This document shows, in pieces, positions 11,518 to 25,345 of a stretch of 64,000 nt of DNA. The stretch comes from Pseudoscleropodium purum (taxonomy: Eukaryota; Streptophyta; Bryopsida; Hypnales; Brachytheciaceae), in the NCBI GenBank assembly GCA_963969395.1, contig OZ017804.1, positions 20,770,001-20,834,000 on the forward strand. The letters run 5' to 3'. Position numbers and translations under genes: made by a program. The notes under the pieces are model-generated. The model did not search any database. It saw only the letters and a program-made list of their open reading frames with translations, and had not been told where the DNA came from. Numbering within the stretch: the stretch's first letter is position 1; each line of letters starts with the position of its first letter.

Positions 11518-13321
11518 GACATTTGTGGAGACGGACAGCGCCGGAGATTACATGAAAGTGGAGAATTTTGCTAGCAATTGTAGCAATTCGCGTGAAGCAA
11601 GTAAACGGATGCGCAATGAAATCCTAACCCTAATTCTTTCACTGCGGGGCTGAAACCAGGGCTACACTACCACTGCGTGTGCATACGCAGTGAAGTTAGG
11701 GTGCTCTAAAAAGCGACCCTGCTCCACTAACACAGAGGTACTTTTTGCTTCATTCAATGTACCAACAGTGTACATTTCAGGAGATGGTCGCTTTTGGCAA
11801 CCAATGCGTTTTAACTTCAAAAATTCATAATTAATTAGTGTGCCCCGTGCTGTTGCCACGGTCAAAACAAAAGAAAAAACAATTTTCTAATTTTTTTAAC
11901 TCATAAAAACTTCAAAATTCAATAACTTTCACACCCAAGGTTGAAACGCCACGAAACCAAGCCCATGCACCCCTCCTCGCTAAGGGCTTTCTAACGATAC
12001 CACACATCCGAACAAAAAACGCACAATCCATGAGATCTCAACATACCAAACCAAACCAACAAACAACCTAATTTAATAGGAGGATTCCATGAAGGTTCAA
12101 AAACTATGAAACAACTTGTGTTAAATGCCAATTCCATTTTTCTTCCTATTAAAATTTTATAGAAATAGAAATTGTTTCAAGGAATTTAGCTTTCTCCAAA
12201 TGCAATTAGCTCTTAAAAGGTTGCTTTGAGAGTATATTATTCTTTGGTCAAAGCATAGGATGGCATCTTAGTATCATACAATATGATATCTAGACTTTAT
12301 AACTTCAAGTTTCAGTTCATTGAACTAAACTTATTCTGTAAAGTTTTGAAGTGAAATAATATGTACTTTATTGTATTTGATTTGTTTGATTTGATATATG
12401 TACTATAATATGAAAAGCCATACATTATTGGATTGATGACTCAATAATTAGCATTTTTATTTGGATACCATATCATGATCCAAACCTTATTATACTCACA
12501 TGTGACACTATACTATACATTATATAAATAAAATAGGTGACCATTTTGAAGCTTCTTAAACATGTAGGAAGTGTAATAATCATCCAAATTGGAAATATTA
12601 TAGATGATTGGATTGTACTCTACATGAGAACAAACTTTTTTCAATTGTCTATATGTCAATTTATGTACTTTTTGTGTCTAATATACCAAAAATACTATAT
12701 TGAATAAAAAACTGGGTTCTCCATATCCTTAAGGATTAACCCCTAAATGCTCAACTGTCAACTTGGTGAATGATGAATGTTTTGTTTCTTTCCATTAATA
12801 TTCATTGAAGAAACTTCTAGAAAAATTGTGGAAGAATCAAATGTGGAAGATGGAAGATGCTCTACATGAATTTATGATATTTTAATTTTGGAAGAATTTT
12901 GATTTTATACATTACAAAATTAAAATATTTGTCAAATATTCAAAATTTATCTTTAAAAGTATGTATTAGAATATTCATCCTTTTATTTTAAATTTTAAAT
13001 TTTTTTTTTCATATTGTAATAGTAAAACTGTAATTTTAGACAATCATAAAAGATTAAGATTCTAAGATTGAAATTATAATTTATGTGGATTTTCAAAGGA
13101 AAATACTTCAATATTGATTTGACATAGATCTATATATGTTGTCAAATCTTAACTATATGTATAATTTTTAGTCTTGATGTTTAATATCTTCTGTTGATAC
13201 AAACTCATATTGCGATAGACCTTAGTTGCAGCTGCAAGCCACTTAGGCCATGATTTACAATGGCCATCTTTGATTTTGATAGAACTTTTAAAATATCTTA
13301 TATTATTGTAAGCCATATGTT
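11518..13321. other. Intergenic tract upstream of the F-box gene
   Basis: The first 120 bases would hold the promoter and 5' leader of the minus-strand F-box gene, but no convincing TATA element was found. A dispersed repeat lies at 11690-11850. The rest (11880-13320) is AT-rich with no supported gene. A TTAACCCCTAAATGC string at 12737 resembles a solo family A end. Confidence 0.5.
11690..11850 (+). repeat. Dispersed repeat family C copy 1
   Basis: It shares ordered blocks GCTCTAAAAA, ATGTACCAAC, GTACATTT and TTCAACTTCAAAAATT-like sequence with 30160-30312. The small open frame on the minus strand across it is not conserved in the other copy, which argues against coding. Confidence 0.55.
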
Positions 13322-13550
13322 TAATCGATAAACAACATTGAGGATGTTTTTTTTGTTGATAAATGACAACGAATCTCTTCATATAAAATAAAATTTAACT
13401 ATTCATGTTCTAAATTTTGTGTGAAAAAAGAAGGTCATTTACAATAGTTTGACTTCCAATGAATGCTTTTGCATTTTTTTAAGTCAATAATTCACACAAT
13501 ACTAAAAGAAAGGATTTTCATATTGGCCAATTTGTCCTTTTAGAATTATC
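13322..13550 (-). mobile_element. Degraded TTAA-type MITE, family A copy
   Basis: It carries the family A core (TACAATAGTTTGACTTCCAA, then AATTCACACAATACTAAAA) and ends near TCCTTTTAGAATTA, a mutated form of the usual terminus. It is more diverged than the copies at 4343 and 24448. Confidence 0.5.
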
Positions 13551-13865
13551 CCAGTAAAGATATTAAGTACAAAAGGGTGACTTCACTATTAATTGTAGAA
13601 AATGAAGGTGCACCTATTGGTCTAATAATTGTAAAATTTTGGTGACTACCTTGGTCATGGTGGATAACCCCCTTTCAAGTTTAATAACAAAAGCATTGTT
13701 AATGGGTGATATTTCAACCCATGCAAAAAACCCTCTATATACATGGGTTCCAACCTTGGTCAAAAGTATTACTTAAGGCAAAATCCCAAAGTCACCTACA
13801 CACCAAGTACGGTCAAAACATGCAAAAACAGAGTCCACGGGGGCTGATTCAAACCACGTGGCCAT

Positions 13866-14976
13866 GTGTTCAATTCACGGAAACATAAACGAAAAAAAGA
13901 AAAAAGAAAATCTATTCCTCCAATGGGGCTTAGCCGGAGGGCCCCTGAATTTCGACCTCTGCATCTTCCTTACGGATTGCCAAGCGTCGGTCCATCCTGG
14001 CTGCCACTTGGAAACTACCGGGGAAGCTCCTTTACTACCGCCACCCGTCGCTGCTCGCAGATTCCCCTCGACCGTCCTCCGGTTGTCGGCTCTCTCACTC
14101 CCATCCGAAGGTCGCTCCTCCCAACCTCGACATCCCCAAGACCGTCAGATTGTTTTACGAACCTAGGTGAACCGTCAGATCTCAGCCTCGTACAGTCTAA
14201 GAGGTTCCGTACGTACTCTACCGTATTCTCAGTCAACTGTCCTCGTTTCTCTCTGCTCTCACTCACTGGAACCTCCCGAGCTCATCTGTCTGCAAGGGCG
14301 CATTCGAAAGCAAGAGCCGAATCGTCGAAGAGCTCGGGCAACCTTTTGGTGTTTCTTTTGATCGGAGAGAGATAGAGAGCGGCGGTTTCGTTTCAGATTT
14401 CAAATTGTTTAGGATTGTTGTTGGAATTCACGGATTCGCGATTGGTTATGTTTTGAGGATGATTTGATCCTTTTTTGTCTTTTGAGTTCTTCAATGTCTG
14501 TAACCTCTCTTCTCGAACATTTTTGAGTATTGAGAACAGTGGTAATCCGTTTTAGGTATTACGTTTGAGGTGAAGTTTGAGGCAGTCATTGAAGTGGCAG
14601 TTTTTGAAGTGGAAATCTCTCCTTCAAAAAGAGCGAGTTCCGGAGGTCGTGGAGGATAATCTTTCGATCAATTAGTCGGTTGTGGTGAGGTCAAGGGCGT
14701 GTGCTGTGGAGGAGTTGCTTTTTCGATGTCGGAGCTGAGTTCTTGAGACTTTGATCGAGAGTTTGAATGCAAATTAAGACTTGGGAGTTTAGAGTGCTGT
14801 TCATAAAGCGCATTGGTTTGCGTTTTAGGGTATAGAGGGCATGGTTTGTCGTTGGCAATGGAAGATTATTCAGTTCGGAGATTGAATGAGACTCTGAGAA
14901 TTGTAATAGATGGTTTGTTAAGGAGCGATTTTTTCTACAGGAGACGGTAGGGTTTGGAAACAGGGGAGAGGGACTC
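13866..14976 (+). promoter_or_regulatory. GC-richer 5' leader and probable promoter of the glucosylceramidase gene
   Basis: Composition changes sharply from AT-rich repeats to a CT- and GC-richer tract that runs to the start codon at 14977. It includes pyrimidine-rich blocks (14220-14280) and a GAGAGAGATAGAGAG motif near 14364, both common around plant transcription starts. Several upstream ATGs occur. The frames that span it (for example 13866-14375) show no domain and are probably chance. Exact TSS and any leader intron cannot be read from sequence alone. Confidence 0.4.
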
Positions 14977-17900
14977 ATGTCTTCTCAGGGGAAATCCCTT
15001 GAGGGATCTCTGACATCCGTGAGTAGCAGCGGTAAGGCGCGGCATCTTCGTCACCATTCATGGCCGATTGCGGATTACGTCCAGAAGCCTACTCTTACTT
15101 TGGTACGTAAAGGCTCCTCTGTTTTAGAGAATTTTTTACGATGCTTTGAAGTCTTATAATGTGAGGATTTATATCGGTGGCTTAGTCCTGAGTTTTTGTT
15201 TTTCCAGCTGGAAGATGATCCTGGAGCTCCTCCCGATCAGGCATGGCGACGCAAAATCAACTCCAATGCGGATATATTGAAGGAGTTTCGAGTGACCTTC
15301 ATGGAGGGATTAAAAATGGTAATGCTTCTTTCATTTACTGTATGAGTCTCACTGTTGCATCTGTTGTAAGACCCAAGAATTTCCCCCCTGTTTTTGTAGT
15401 CATTTCTCTTGCAAGTTTGAATGCTGTGCTGCGCATGAATGTACTAAGCACAGACGTTTCGCCCTTTGTGTAAGTATTTAATTTCAGCAGCTAAATCGTA
15501 AGTATTTGGGTTCCCTTTCACTGAAGAGAGGTATACCGTGAGAATCATTCATAGTTCAGTTATCCTGCGCAGCTTTCTAAAGAGTTGTAGGAGGCAGCTA
15601 TAATAAAGTAGTAATAGCAACACTTTTTGCTCAATCGTGATCAATAAGTTTCTGAGGCTAATGTGCAAACCAGACCAGAAAGCATGGGCCGTATTGCATT
15701 CTTTCAAACTGTGCCCGTCAAACTTGAAAATTTCCTTCTGACGAAGAGTTACTGTTGTCTACCGCAGCTTCGCTTGGGGATGCGAATGTGGACGTATGTG
15801 CAATCGGAGAAATCCGAGGGACGGGTAATATATTTTTGAAACTTTTTTTAAACCAAACATTTTTTTTTTTATCTTTCTCCTTGTCACTTGCACGTGTGAT
15901 AATTTGACAGAGGGGCCTCCATTATAGGGCTGTCGCAGAACAGTTTTTTTAAAGAGGATTGATGACATTTGGTATGGCGTTACAGATCTTGTAATCTGCA
16001 TTTGGAAAATAGTGAAATCTGCAGAAATGCATAGGGTTGGTTGAACAATAATCAAGACTTAATTTGTAAGTCGTTCTTGCTGTCAGTTTTTGTTTGTTGG
16101 AGGGTTTAACGTTGGAAATTTTCAAGTGCAGCTTCCTCCGATAGATCCTTTCCGACGGGAAACCAAGCCCTCAGCGTGTCATGGTGTACCGTGTGGTGGA
16201 ATGGGGTGAGTTAGGGACAGACGTGGCCTGAGTCAAGAATGGACATTAACTTGTTCTTTTAATCCGAATCAATTTATCTTTAATTGAATACATCGATGAA
16301 GTTTCGAAGTGTGTACGTCTGTAAATAATGCACTTCAATTTTATGAATAGACCATTTGTCAACTCTGCAGTGGTGGAAGTATTGGCCGTGGATTTCGTGG
16401 AGAGTTTAGGCGATGGCAAATAATCCCAGGTGTCTGTGACGAGGCTCCCGTATTAGCTAACCAGTTTTCGGTACGTGTTTCTTTCCTCCGAAGCTCACTG
16501 CTTATGGAGTCGTTGTTGAAGGATAAACTGTTGGTTTTCGTTCTGGTGATCACTCCATTACCGCTGCTTGTGATTGTTGATCGTCTTTGATGAGCCCTAT
16601 CATGGCTTTGTTTCTAGTTTCAGGGTTTAGGACTCCATTGAAAACTTGTGCTTTGCTGAATACATGTACATTTTACGAAGCATATCAAAGCAGAGGTTTT
16701 TGTTTGGAGCATTAGTTTTCCCTGCCCTTTCCTGACATCAATTGTATACCCTTGTGTCATCTGGAGCAATGTTCGTAATTACTATGATTTTCAAACGTAG
16801 AGTATCCTTCTGCTTTAAATGCAGGTTTTTGTTACGAGGCGCAAAGATGGTGGGAGTGAAAAAAAAATCTCATCTGTTCTTGCTCCAGGCAGGCCTCGTG
16901 AACTCAAAAGGTACGCTCAAGATATGAGTAATTAATTTAAATAAATGCTATCATCATTTCCTCATTTAAGCTTTTGAAACATTAGACTTCAGATTTTGAT
17001 TGATACGAAATGAAATTCTCTGCTGATTTTAGAGCTCTGATTGCAAATGTGATGAAGCTGTTGCACCTTCAGCTGATAACCTTCTGGTAATTTTCACATT
17101 TTCACAGGCTTAAAAATGATGAAAATGGAATATCTTCATGGGATTGGAAAATGGATGGTCAGAGTACCACTTATCATGCTCTCTTTCCTCGAGCCTGGAC
17201 TATATATGAAGGTGAATTGCAACTGAGGGAATGGATTTGCTTTCTTGAGTTTCGCAGATGTTTTTCTTATGGCCTCCCCCTTTTTTTTGTAGTGTGTGGA
17301 CAAAGTTACCAGAGGTAAGGTATTTTATAATCGACCTGTTTATCTGCTCATGCAGGCGAACCTGACCCTGAATTGAAAATCTCATGTCGACAAACTTCCC
17401 CTTTTATTCCGCACAACTACAAAGAGAGTAGCTATCCCACATGTGTTTTCTCTTATGTGGTAAGTTTCTTTTTGTTTCCCATCAGCTTCTTTGCATGGTT
17501 TTTGATCGTATATTGATTTTGGGGTCTGTTTCTTACTTTCGTATTGAAGCATGTGTCACTTTTTGCAGATTGTGAATACCGGAAAAGAGGTTGCAGATGT
17601 CAATCTTCTTTTTACATGGGCGGTAAGACACCTAGACGTTCAACTTGTCACTTGGTTCGTAAGGAAACCACGAAGCTTATAAATTGAAACGAGTTTCAAT
17701 TAAATGTTTGTTCTATAATGTACTAGTTAACTGAGATTTGGTGGTCGTGACAATTCGTGTTAAGTTTGGATGTAAGGTATGTCAGTGTTAAGTCTGTCAT
17801 CATGTTTGGATGGCAGAGCAATATAGAAAATTATGGTCAAAAGAAATTAAGATTATAATTAAGCCAAAAGAGATCAAGTTCTGGGCATTGAAATTGCGAC

Positions 17901-20900
17901 CATCTTTCAATTTTGTCACACGTTTGTCACGAGCAATGACGTGATCGGCGATCCTATTTGAGGGATTGTCTTCAAGCTAAAGACTATGCTGCATCATAAA
18001 GAACTAGCTTTGTTTGTGAGTATTGATGCAGTGGTCTGTTGGTTTGTGTGTAGAATTCTATTGGTAATTCAAGTGGCTCAACAGGTGGTCATTTCAACGA
18101 GACGTTCACGTGAGTATTTTGATACGTCCGTAGATCTTGTATACTTCCTCCGACTGCGTTAACTTAACGTTCCTCTCGTCTCTATATCTGAAAACATTTA
18201 GCCCCAATTTTCTTCCCATGATTTGATCTATGCTAATGTGAATGGGTAGGTGTAGTGTGCAAGAGATTATACTATTCTCTTGTATTCAAGCTTTGTGATA
18301 AATTATGAGATGAAAAATGAAAAATATCTCTATATAGTTGCATTGAATTATAGATAGGATTCTACAATCTTTGCAGTTGACATGGGACCGATACTAATGT
18401 TGTAGTTAGTTTTCAAGTCATTGAATTCACAAATATTATGGAGGTTTAGCGATTATAGTTTTTGTCTCTCTCTTCTAATTGCGTATGTTCTGCTTGGTGT
18501 ATAGAGAGCGTGATGGTGTGAGAGGTGTGCTCCTCAATCACGAGTAAGCCTTCATCTAATAGTTTAAAATCGTGCATTTATTACTGATTGCTTATACCTT
18601 TCGTTCTGGTTGTGATCACATTTGTCGTTCCATTGTTTACTCGTCCTATATTGAAAACATTTTCTTGAACTTTGTTTGCTTGTTTCAAATATTACTGAAA
18701 CTGTTTACTCATCTCCTATTTTTATATTGAAAACGTTTCCAATCTTTGCAGCACATCTCGAAAAGGAGGTCAACCACTCACATTCGCAATTGCTGCCAAG
18801 CAGAGTAAAGATGTTACTTTATCCGCATGCCCGTCCTTTCAAGTTTCAGGCGAAGGTCTGGGCATCACAGCAAGAGATATGTGGGTGAGAATGAAAGAGG
18901 TAAGCACCAATTAAAAGCTTATGTACTTGGAATGTATGGAAACTGTTAAATAAGACCAAGGAATGTTCTTCTGAATTTATACAAGCTTAAAGGATTGTAA
19001 CCTGGAGTAATTCAAATGCAGGATTAAATTGGAAGTTCGTTGATCTATTTTCAATTCATTTCTTGTCGTGAAAATCATTCAGACTCTGAACCTTTCTATT
19101 GTCATGCAGCTTGGTCGATTAGATGTGGAAAACTGGAATACTACCCATACCTCATCGCCTTCGAGGCCAGGTTGTGTTATTGGTGCAGCTGTTGCTGCTC
19201 ATCTAGTTATTCCTCCCAACGAGAAACGAACTGTCGATTTTGTTTTGGCTTGGGACTCTCCTCATGTGAAATTTTTGAAAGGAAGATCGTATCGCAGGTA
19301 ATGACGACTTCATTTACTCTGATATTAACGGTTAAGCTGCTCGAATTCCTATATAAGCTTATTGACGTCGCAAGAAGTGGATTAGGATTACTCTGAATAT
19401 TTGCTTAGAGGATATCTGCAGGCGTTACACGAAATTCTACGGTGCGAACGGTAACGCGGCGCCGAGAATCGCCCACGATGCTCTTTGTGGTACGAACTTC
19501 AATACCTTCCCTTTTCTTTGGTATTTGACATTTATGCAATAATGTCGTGGTTGTATCACAGGTACAGTTTTATGTTACTATATTGTTATCAGAATACATT
19601 ACTAAAACGAACGGGTGATCGCTTCAACACAGATTTTTGCAAGTCATGTAAATTATGACTTTTTATTCGGTACCGTTTCTCTTTTTTACCCTGAATCGTC
19701 CAGACAGACCCGACGGAGCCTGTGTTTGATTCGATTGCAAGTTTCTATTCGAACGTGATGTCCGATGAATTTTTTCTAAAGAGACTGTCCTTAAAATCAT
19801 TCTAACTATCAACATGTTATATCTAATCTTGAGTATCCAATGTCATAAAACTATTTTAGCATCAAATAGGACTATACATGAATAGTAATTTCTCAGATTT
19901 AATGTAGCATATTTATTACTTGTATTTGCTTACCACTACACTTGTTGATTTCTTTGAAGATTTGAGATGTGTTGGAAAAGAACCGATTTGAATACTTTTG
20001 AGTTAAGGTCCATGCTATTTTAAGAAAATTTGAATTTTTAGACCAATTTTTTTACAAAATTAATGTTAAACATATCATAAAACCAAATTGAGATTGTACC
20101 CGTACGGTTGTTAACTTTTTTTTAATTTTTATCAACTCTTCGGGCCACAAAAGATTTGATCTTTGGAAGTCTACGATGTTAGTGTTTCTGGAAAGGTCCT
20201 GATGTTAAAGAGAGAATATGGAGAACTTCAACCCACAATTCGATCTGACTGGGGAACACGCATTTTGTCTCAGATTTTCGTTTGTGGGAAGAAAAAATTG
20301 AAAAATGGCAGCAGCCTGTTCTTGAAGATGAGAAGCTTCCGGCATGGTAAGCTTACTGCGCTCTCCTTTGTATGCCGATTTGTCAAAATGGTATTGTAAG
20401 TGAGTAGACATGGTACGACGACAGTGTCCTTAGATTCCTGAATGCCATTCAGCTGTTCCTCTGCCTTTATTCTGAAAAGTTGTTACTGAAGATCATTGAT
20501 TTATTGTCTTCAACAGGTACCGAGTGACTCTCTTCAATGAGCTGTACTATCTTGTTGCAGGAGGAACTGTTTGGACAGGTAAGTTCCTTCGCTTTGAATT
20601 ATGTCCCTTTTATTTGAATCATGAAATCGCGCGCTCCTGATATGGATATTGTTCGTCCAATGCTTTTGGTCTCGACGGAATATATACCGTTGCTTAAATC
20701 ATTGTCAAGCGCGATGGTATTTCGTCTTGCGTGTGTGCATGTATACATCTAGGAAAATGGTTCCAGCTGTTACTCAGTCTCAGTATCCTGGTTTCTCGTG
20801 ACTTTGGTTTGTACTTTCTCTTGCCTTGATTCGAAAGAGGTGATCTAAGAGGTAGCTTGTCGACGAATTACCATTCAGATGGTGAACCCCCATTGGAAGG

Positions 20901-23617
20901 CAAGTCAGAGCTTTCAGCACCCAGCTCAGCTAATACGTCGGCACCTGGTTCTCCTCTTCCTGGAGATTCGTCAGCGAGTAGCAAGTCTATTCCTTTCTCT
21001 TCACGTGAAGATATTGGTCTAAATCCTCTGAAAAGTCATGAAGGCATGATAAACCTTGAAGGAAGTAGGGAACCGTCACTTGATAACAATTGGGCACCAG
21101 CTGCAGCCCCGGAAGTTAACGTTCTGACATCACCTGAGACACCAGTTTTTCCCACCGTCGTTCAGCAGCAGCAGTTCGAATCAGAGAATGATCCCTCCGG
21201 GTTTTCGAAGGACGAGGTGATTGCTGACAACCTGGTTGCGGAGTATCAACATGTTCAGGGATTTCCTTTGAACGGAACGACTCTTTTCGAATGCGAAACA
21301 AACACGCAAGATGAGGCTTTGATGACTATCTCAGAAAACTGTACCGTGGAGTCGTCGCTTCCACGAAACGAAGTTCCAGCTCCGTCGATACCGGAGACAG
21401 TTGAGACTAAGATACTGAAGCTTTTGCAAGATTCTATGAGTGATTTCCGGCGTACATCTTCTGGAATTCCTTCTGGCTTGGCATTGCTGCAAGAGGGAGA
21501 GGAGAATGTTGGCCAATTCCTTTACTTGGAAGGTATAGAATATATCATGTGGAATACATATGATGTTCACTTTTATGCCTCATTTGCTCTGTTGTCGCTT
21601 TTTCCAAAGTTGGAATTAGCTATACAAAGAGATTTTGCGGCTGGTTGTCTTGCTCACGATCCTCGGAAGACGAAATTCATGGCTGGTGGAAAAATAGGAA
21701 TCAAGAAAGTCTTTGGATCAGTGCCACATGATTTGGGACAACATGATCCTTGGGCGGAGGTCAATGCATATAATATACATGATACAAGTAGATGGAAGGA
21801 TCTGAATGCCAAGTTTGTGTTGCAGGTAAGTCTTTGCTTGACCAGCGCATTTTTGCAAGGGCACTGCTATTTGTACTCAGTACCGTATGAGCCACGTTGT
21901 TGTATGGGTCTTTGAGCTCGACATTTTCAACTAGAAGGCAGCAGGAACTCCTGGATTTGTAGTACCTCAAATAACTTCAAGCTGAAAATTATTGTTGCTT
22001 CTTGCTTGATGCTCTGTCCACAGGTATATAGGGACGTTGTTGCAACCGGCGACAAAGTTTTTGCGAGGGCTGTATGGCCCGCTGTCTATGCTGCCATGGC
22101 ATACCTCGACCAGTTTGATCGCGACCGTGATGGTCTCATCGAAAACGATGGCTTTCCCGATCAAACCTATGATACATGGACCGTGCATGGTGTGAGTGCA
22201 TATTGTGGGGGTCTCTGGATTGCTTCCCTACAAGCTGCTGAAGCAATGGCTATCTTTCTTGAAGAACATAACGCTGCTCGCTATTTCCAGGCAAAATTTG
22301 TTCAAGCAAGAGAAGCTTATCTTAAGAAATTATGGAACGGGAGTTATTTTAGTTATGACAGTGGCAACAGTTCGAACAGCAAATCGATTCAGGTGAGCAA
22401 AATTTCGTTTTGAGCCTTGTCACGAAGTTCACAAGGTTACTAATTTCTTTGCATGCTTCAAACGTACATCTGCAACAATCTCAGCTGCTGTGTTTTTGCA
22501 CGTATTCCTAAAACAATTCATATTCCCTGAACGTGGTCTCTTGATCGAGAGAGGGTCACACCGACCATCTGGGATTATTTGGGCATCCGGACTCCACCAT
22601 CTGTATGGAGTATACGTTGTTAGTTCTGGAAGTCCTGCAATCGAGAAATCTCTACTCTTACATGTATTTAATCATGTCTTTTGCATTTATTCAGGCGGAT
22701 CAAATGGCAGGGCAGTGGTATGCATGGGCTTCAGGGCTTCCGCCTCTATTTGATGATGCCAAGGCACGTAGTGCCTTGACAAAAATCTATGACTTCAATG
22801 TCATGAAAGTGAAAGGTGGACGTCTTGGAGCTGTTAATGGAATGCACCCAAATGGCAAAGTAGATGAAACCTGCATGCAGTCTCGCGAAGTTTGGACGGG
22901 TGTAACATATGCACTGGCTGCCGCCATGATTCACGAGGGAATGCATGACCAAGCTTTTCGTGCAGCTGAGGGTGTCTTCCTCGCTGGCTGGTCTGACCTC
23001 GGGTATGCAAGTATTTACATTTGTCATTTGGTGTGAATCGTGATGAGGATTGGCAGTTGACGGTTTTGACTCCCGGTGCTTATTCACCTGTCATGTCCGT
23101 ATGCTCACAAATCATGACAGTGCGTTTAGGAAAGTGAGATGATCGTTTCGTTGCTCTTCAGTTTTCAGTTTACTATAAGCTGAGTAGACTGGACTAGTTA
23201 CTTATTTCTTCTGCATATATTATCTCTACTATATTAGGTTTAAACGTCTGCCCTTTCGTACTATCATAGATTCTTAAGTCGATTTACATTAATGTTCCCT
23301 CATTCTGCTCTTCTCTTGATTGCAGGTATTGGTTCCAAACTCCAGAAGCATGGACAATGGATGGCTATTTTCGGTCTTTGGCATATATGCGGCCTTTGGC
23401 CATATGGTCGATGCAGTGGGCTCTTGATCCGCCAGAAAACATTGCGAACGCCCCTCGTGTTCCTTCAATTGACCGGATTCCTTCGGAGTGTGATACATCT
23501 GGGTTTTCGCACATGCAATCTACTCTCCGTAATCAGTTGCCGCAATTGAGGAAGCTCCGAAGAGCTTGCAACTGCCTGCGTGGTGAGAGGAAGCAATCTT
23601 CCAAGTCTCCATCGTAA
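14977..23617 (+). CDS. GBA2: Non-lysosomal glucosylceramidase (GBA2 type, GH116), 20 exons
   Basis: This beta-glucosidase hydrolyses glucosylceramide to glucose and ceramide at cytosol-facing membranes. Exons, all GT-AG and phase-consistent: 14977-15102, 15208-15318, 15768-15824, 16132-16205, 16371-16470, 16825-16910, 17108-17211, 17356-17459, 17569-17622, 18054-18109, 18505-18543, 18752-18899, 19110-19297, 19422-19489, 20274-20346, 20517-20578, 20852-21825, 22024-22392, 22695-23002, 23326-23617. They total 3,393 bases, or 1,130 residues. Signatures include [20 protein letters not shown] and [15 protein letters not shown] in the N-terminal domain, then [20 protein letters not shown] and [17 protein letters not shown] in the catalytic domain. 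By homology to human E527/D677 the likely catalytic pair is about E710 and D858. A Ser/Pro/Glu-rich segment (about residues 486-704) precedes the catalytic core; plant relatives have a shorter variable insert there. The acceptor of exon 17 has a weak pyrimidine tract, so its first residues are least certain. Confidence 0.95.
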
Positions 23618-24447
23618 ATGTTGGTTTATCCCTTCTGCGCCTCTCTGCTAATTTATCCTTGGGTACCGCACCAGTCACTTCGGAGGAGTTCTCTAAGAAA
23701 GGTAAATAAACATACTGTGGTCCTGTTCACCATTTCTAAGCTACCCTAGGTCAGACGGTGTGGTTGAAAGCTCATGTTTTCCTTGAGTTTTCTATCATCA
23801 ACCTTCTCTTCAATTCTTCTGTTATTTAACTTGCATAAGGTGCTCTGATGCACCTGCGTTTGTATCATGTGGTAATTAGGACCGGTTCCTCATTTAGTTC
23901 TGCATTTAGACATGTCTGGTAGATTAACTTAGGCCTTTAGGAATTATCAACTGTGAAATGGGCTTGGTACGATTCCCAAGCGAATTGCGTCTGCTGACAT
24001 TTCCACAGAAAAATTGATTGTTTTATTACACATGGGAGGATAGAATAAAGCCTATTGGTATCTGAATATATCTGAACTGCTGTGTTGGAGTAACCATGGT
24101 TTCACAAGGACAATACAAGTCAACATCTCTGACGGACCAAAAAAAATTCAGAAAATGTGCCAGATGTCTACTTTACGGTGGAAGCACCCTAAACCGTCAA
24201 AATTAGCAATTCAGCGTAGTAGGAGGTACCTTTTCTTAGAAATAGTATTTCTGTAGTATTAGCAATTGAAGATCATGAATTTAAAAAAAATTAGATTTTT
24301 TGGATATTTTCAAAGTCGAAGCTCCCTATACCATTGAAATTGTCATACAACATAAGTCGATGTGCAAAATTTGTAGTCAACTAATCATAGTTATGCATAA
24401 GGATGGTTGAATGAAATTTTTCAAGGACACTTTAATGGAAGTTATAG
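23618..24447. other. 3' flank of the glucosylceramidase gene
   Basis: AATAAA-type polyadenylation motifs occur at 23705-23710 and 24044-24049. Sequence becomes AT-rich after about 24.1 kb. No other gene is visible. Confidence 0.45.
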
Positions 24448-24677
24448 TCAACCCTTGAATGTCGAGGTAGACATTTTATGTCCGTTGGATGACAAGGAAT
24501 CAAATTGTATAGGATAGAAGTGCAACTATTCATTCTCAAAATTTGTTTTGGAAAGGGAAGATCTTTTATAGTAGTTTGACTTGCAATGACTATTTTTGCA
24601 GTTTTAGAGGCTAGTGATTCACATGGTACTAAAAAAGGATGATTTCAAGGGTCATTCCTTTGGCATTTAAGGATTAA
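24448..24677 (-). mobile_element. TTAA-ended MITE, family A copy (230 bp)
   Basis: The right end, reverse-complemented, is TTAATCCTTAAATGCCAAAG, nearly identical to the left end of the copy at 4343. The left end has TCAACCCTTGAATGTC, with the TTAA mutated by one base. The interior shares TAGAAGTGCAACTATTCATT and GTAGTTTGACTT with the other copies. Confidence 0.75.
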
Positions 24678-25279
24678 TGAAAATCTAGAATACATGAATG
24701 GTCATAGAAATGGGAATGACAGGGTACATGAATGGATGTTATTAATTTAGCCCTTTTGATTCCTAAAACTCCTTTGGGTGATTTCAGGGATTGTGTAGGA
24801 TGATAATAAGTAGACTTTCATTTAATTTTGTGGGGGTGGGGAGTTGCATGAATGCATTGAATGAACATTGGAGTATTCTATTACTATGAGATTTTTAGAC
24901 TTTTCTAAAAAGAGATGCTTGATCTTGATTTGAATTTGAACAAAGATATAATTTTTTCTAATTTGAGACCAACTAATAAAGTTGATAAAACTTACTATAG
25001 TTTCAAACTGAAATTTGACAAAATTTGAGAAATATTGTATTTAATGCAATTAAAAAAATTTAGGCTTATAACTATTATTTATTGATTATTTGTAAAGATA
25101 AGGTAATTTGATTTGTAACATGATTCTTCACATTGGTGTACATATATGGAGAAGTTTTAAATCTTTTAGCATAATATGTATTAATTTGGTATGAATTTTT
25201 TGATAAATTATTCAAATTTTTTTGATAAATTCAAACTTTCAAGAGGAAAATTAAAAACTTTTATGACTTTGTATATATA
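24678..25279. other. AT-rich intergenic tract
   Basis: No coding or RNA feature is seen. Composition is low-complexity, with long A/T runs. Confidence 0.5.
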
Positions 25280-25345
25280 TTTATTATTATATACCACCTA
25301 ATATATATATATATATATATATATTAGGTGGTATATAATAATAAA
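25280..25345. repeat. Perfect 66-bp hairpin with an AT-dinucleotide centre
   Basis: TTTATTATTATATACCACCT on the left is matched base for base by its reverse complement on the right, around an (AT)n core. The palindrome is effectively perfect with no spacer, so it could extrude as a cruciform. It sits 140 bases from the large inverted repeat that follows. Confidence 0.85.

Noticed and set aside
13866..14375. 169-codon plus-strand open frame upstream of the glucosylceramidase gene
   Set aside because: Three overlapping frames are open in the same GC-rich tract, none shows a domain, and the tract fits a promoter/leader.
25280..25345. The perfect palindrome as a miRNA precursor
   Set aside because: A perfect stem with an AT-repeat loop lacks the mismatches and loop expected of a plant miRNA precursor.
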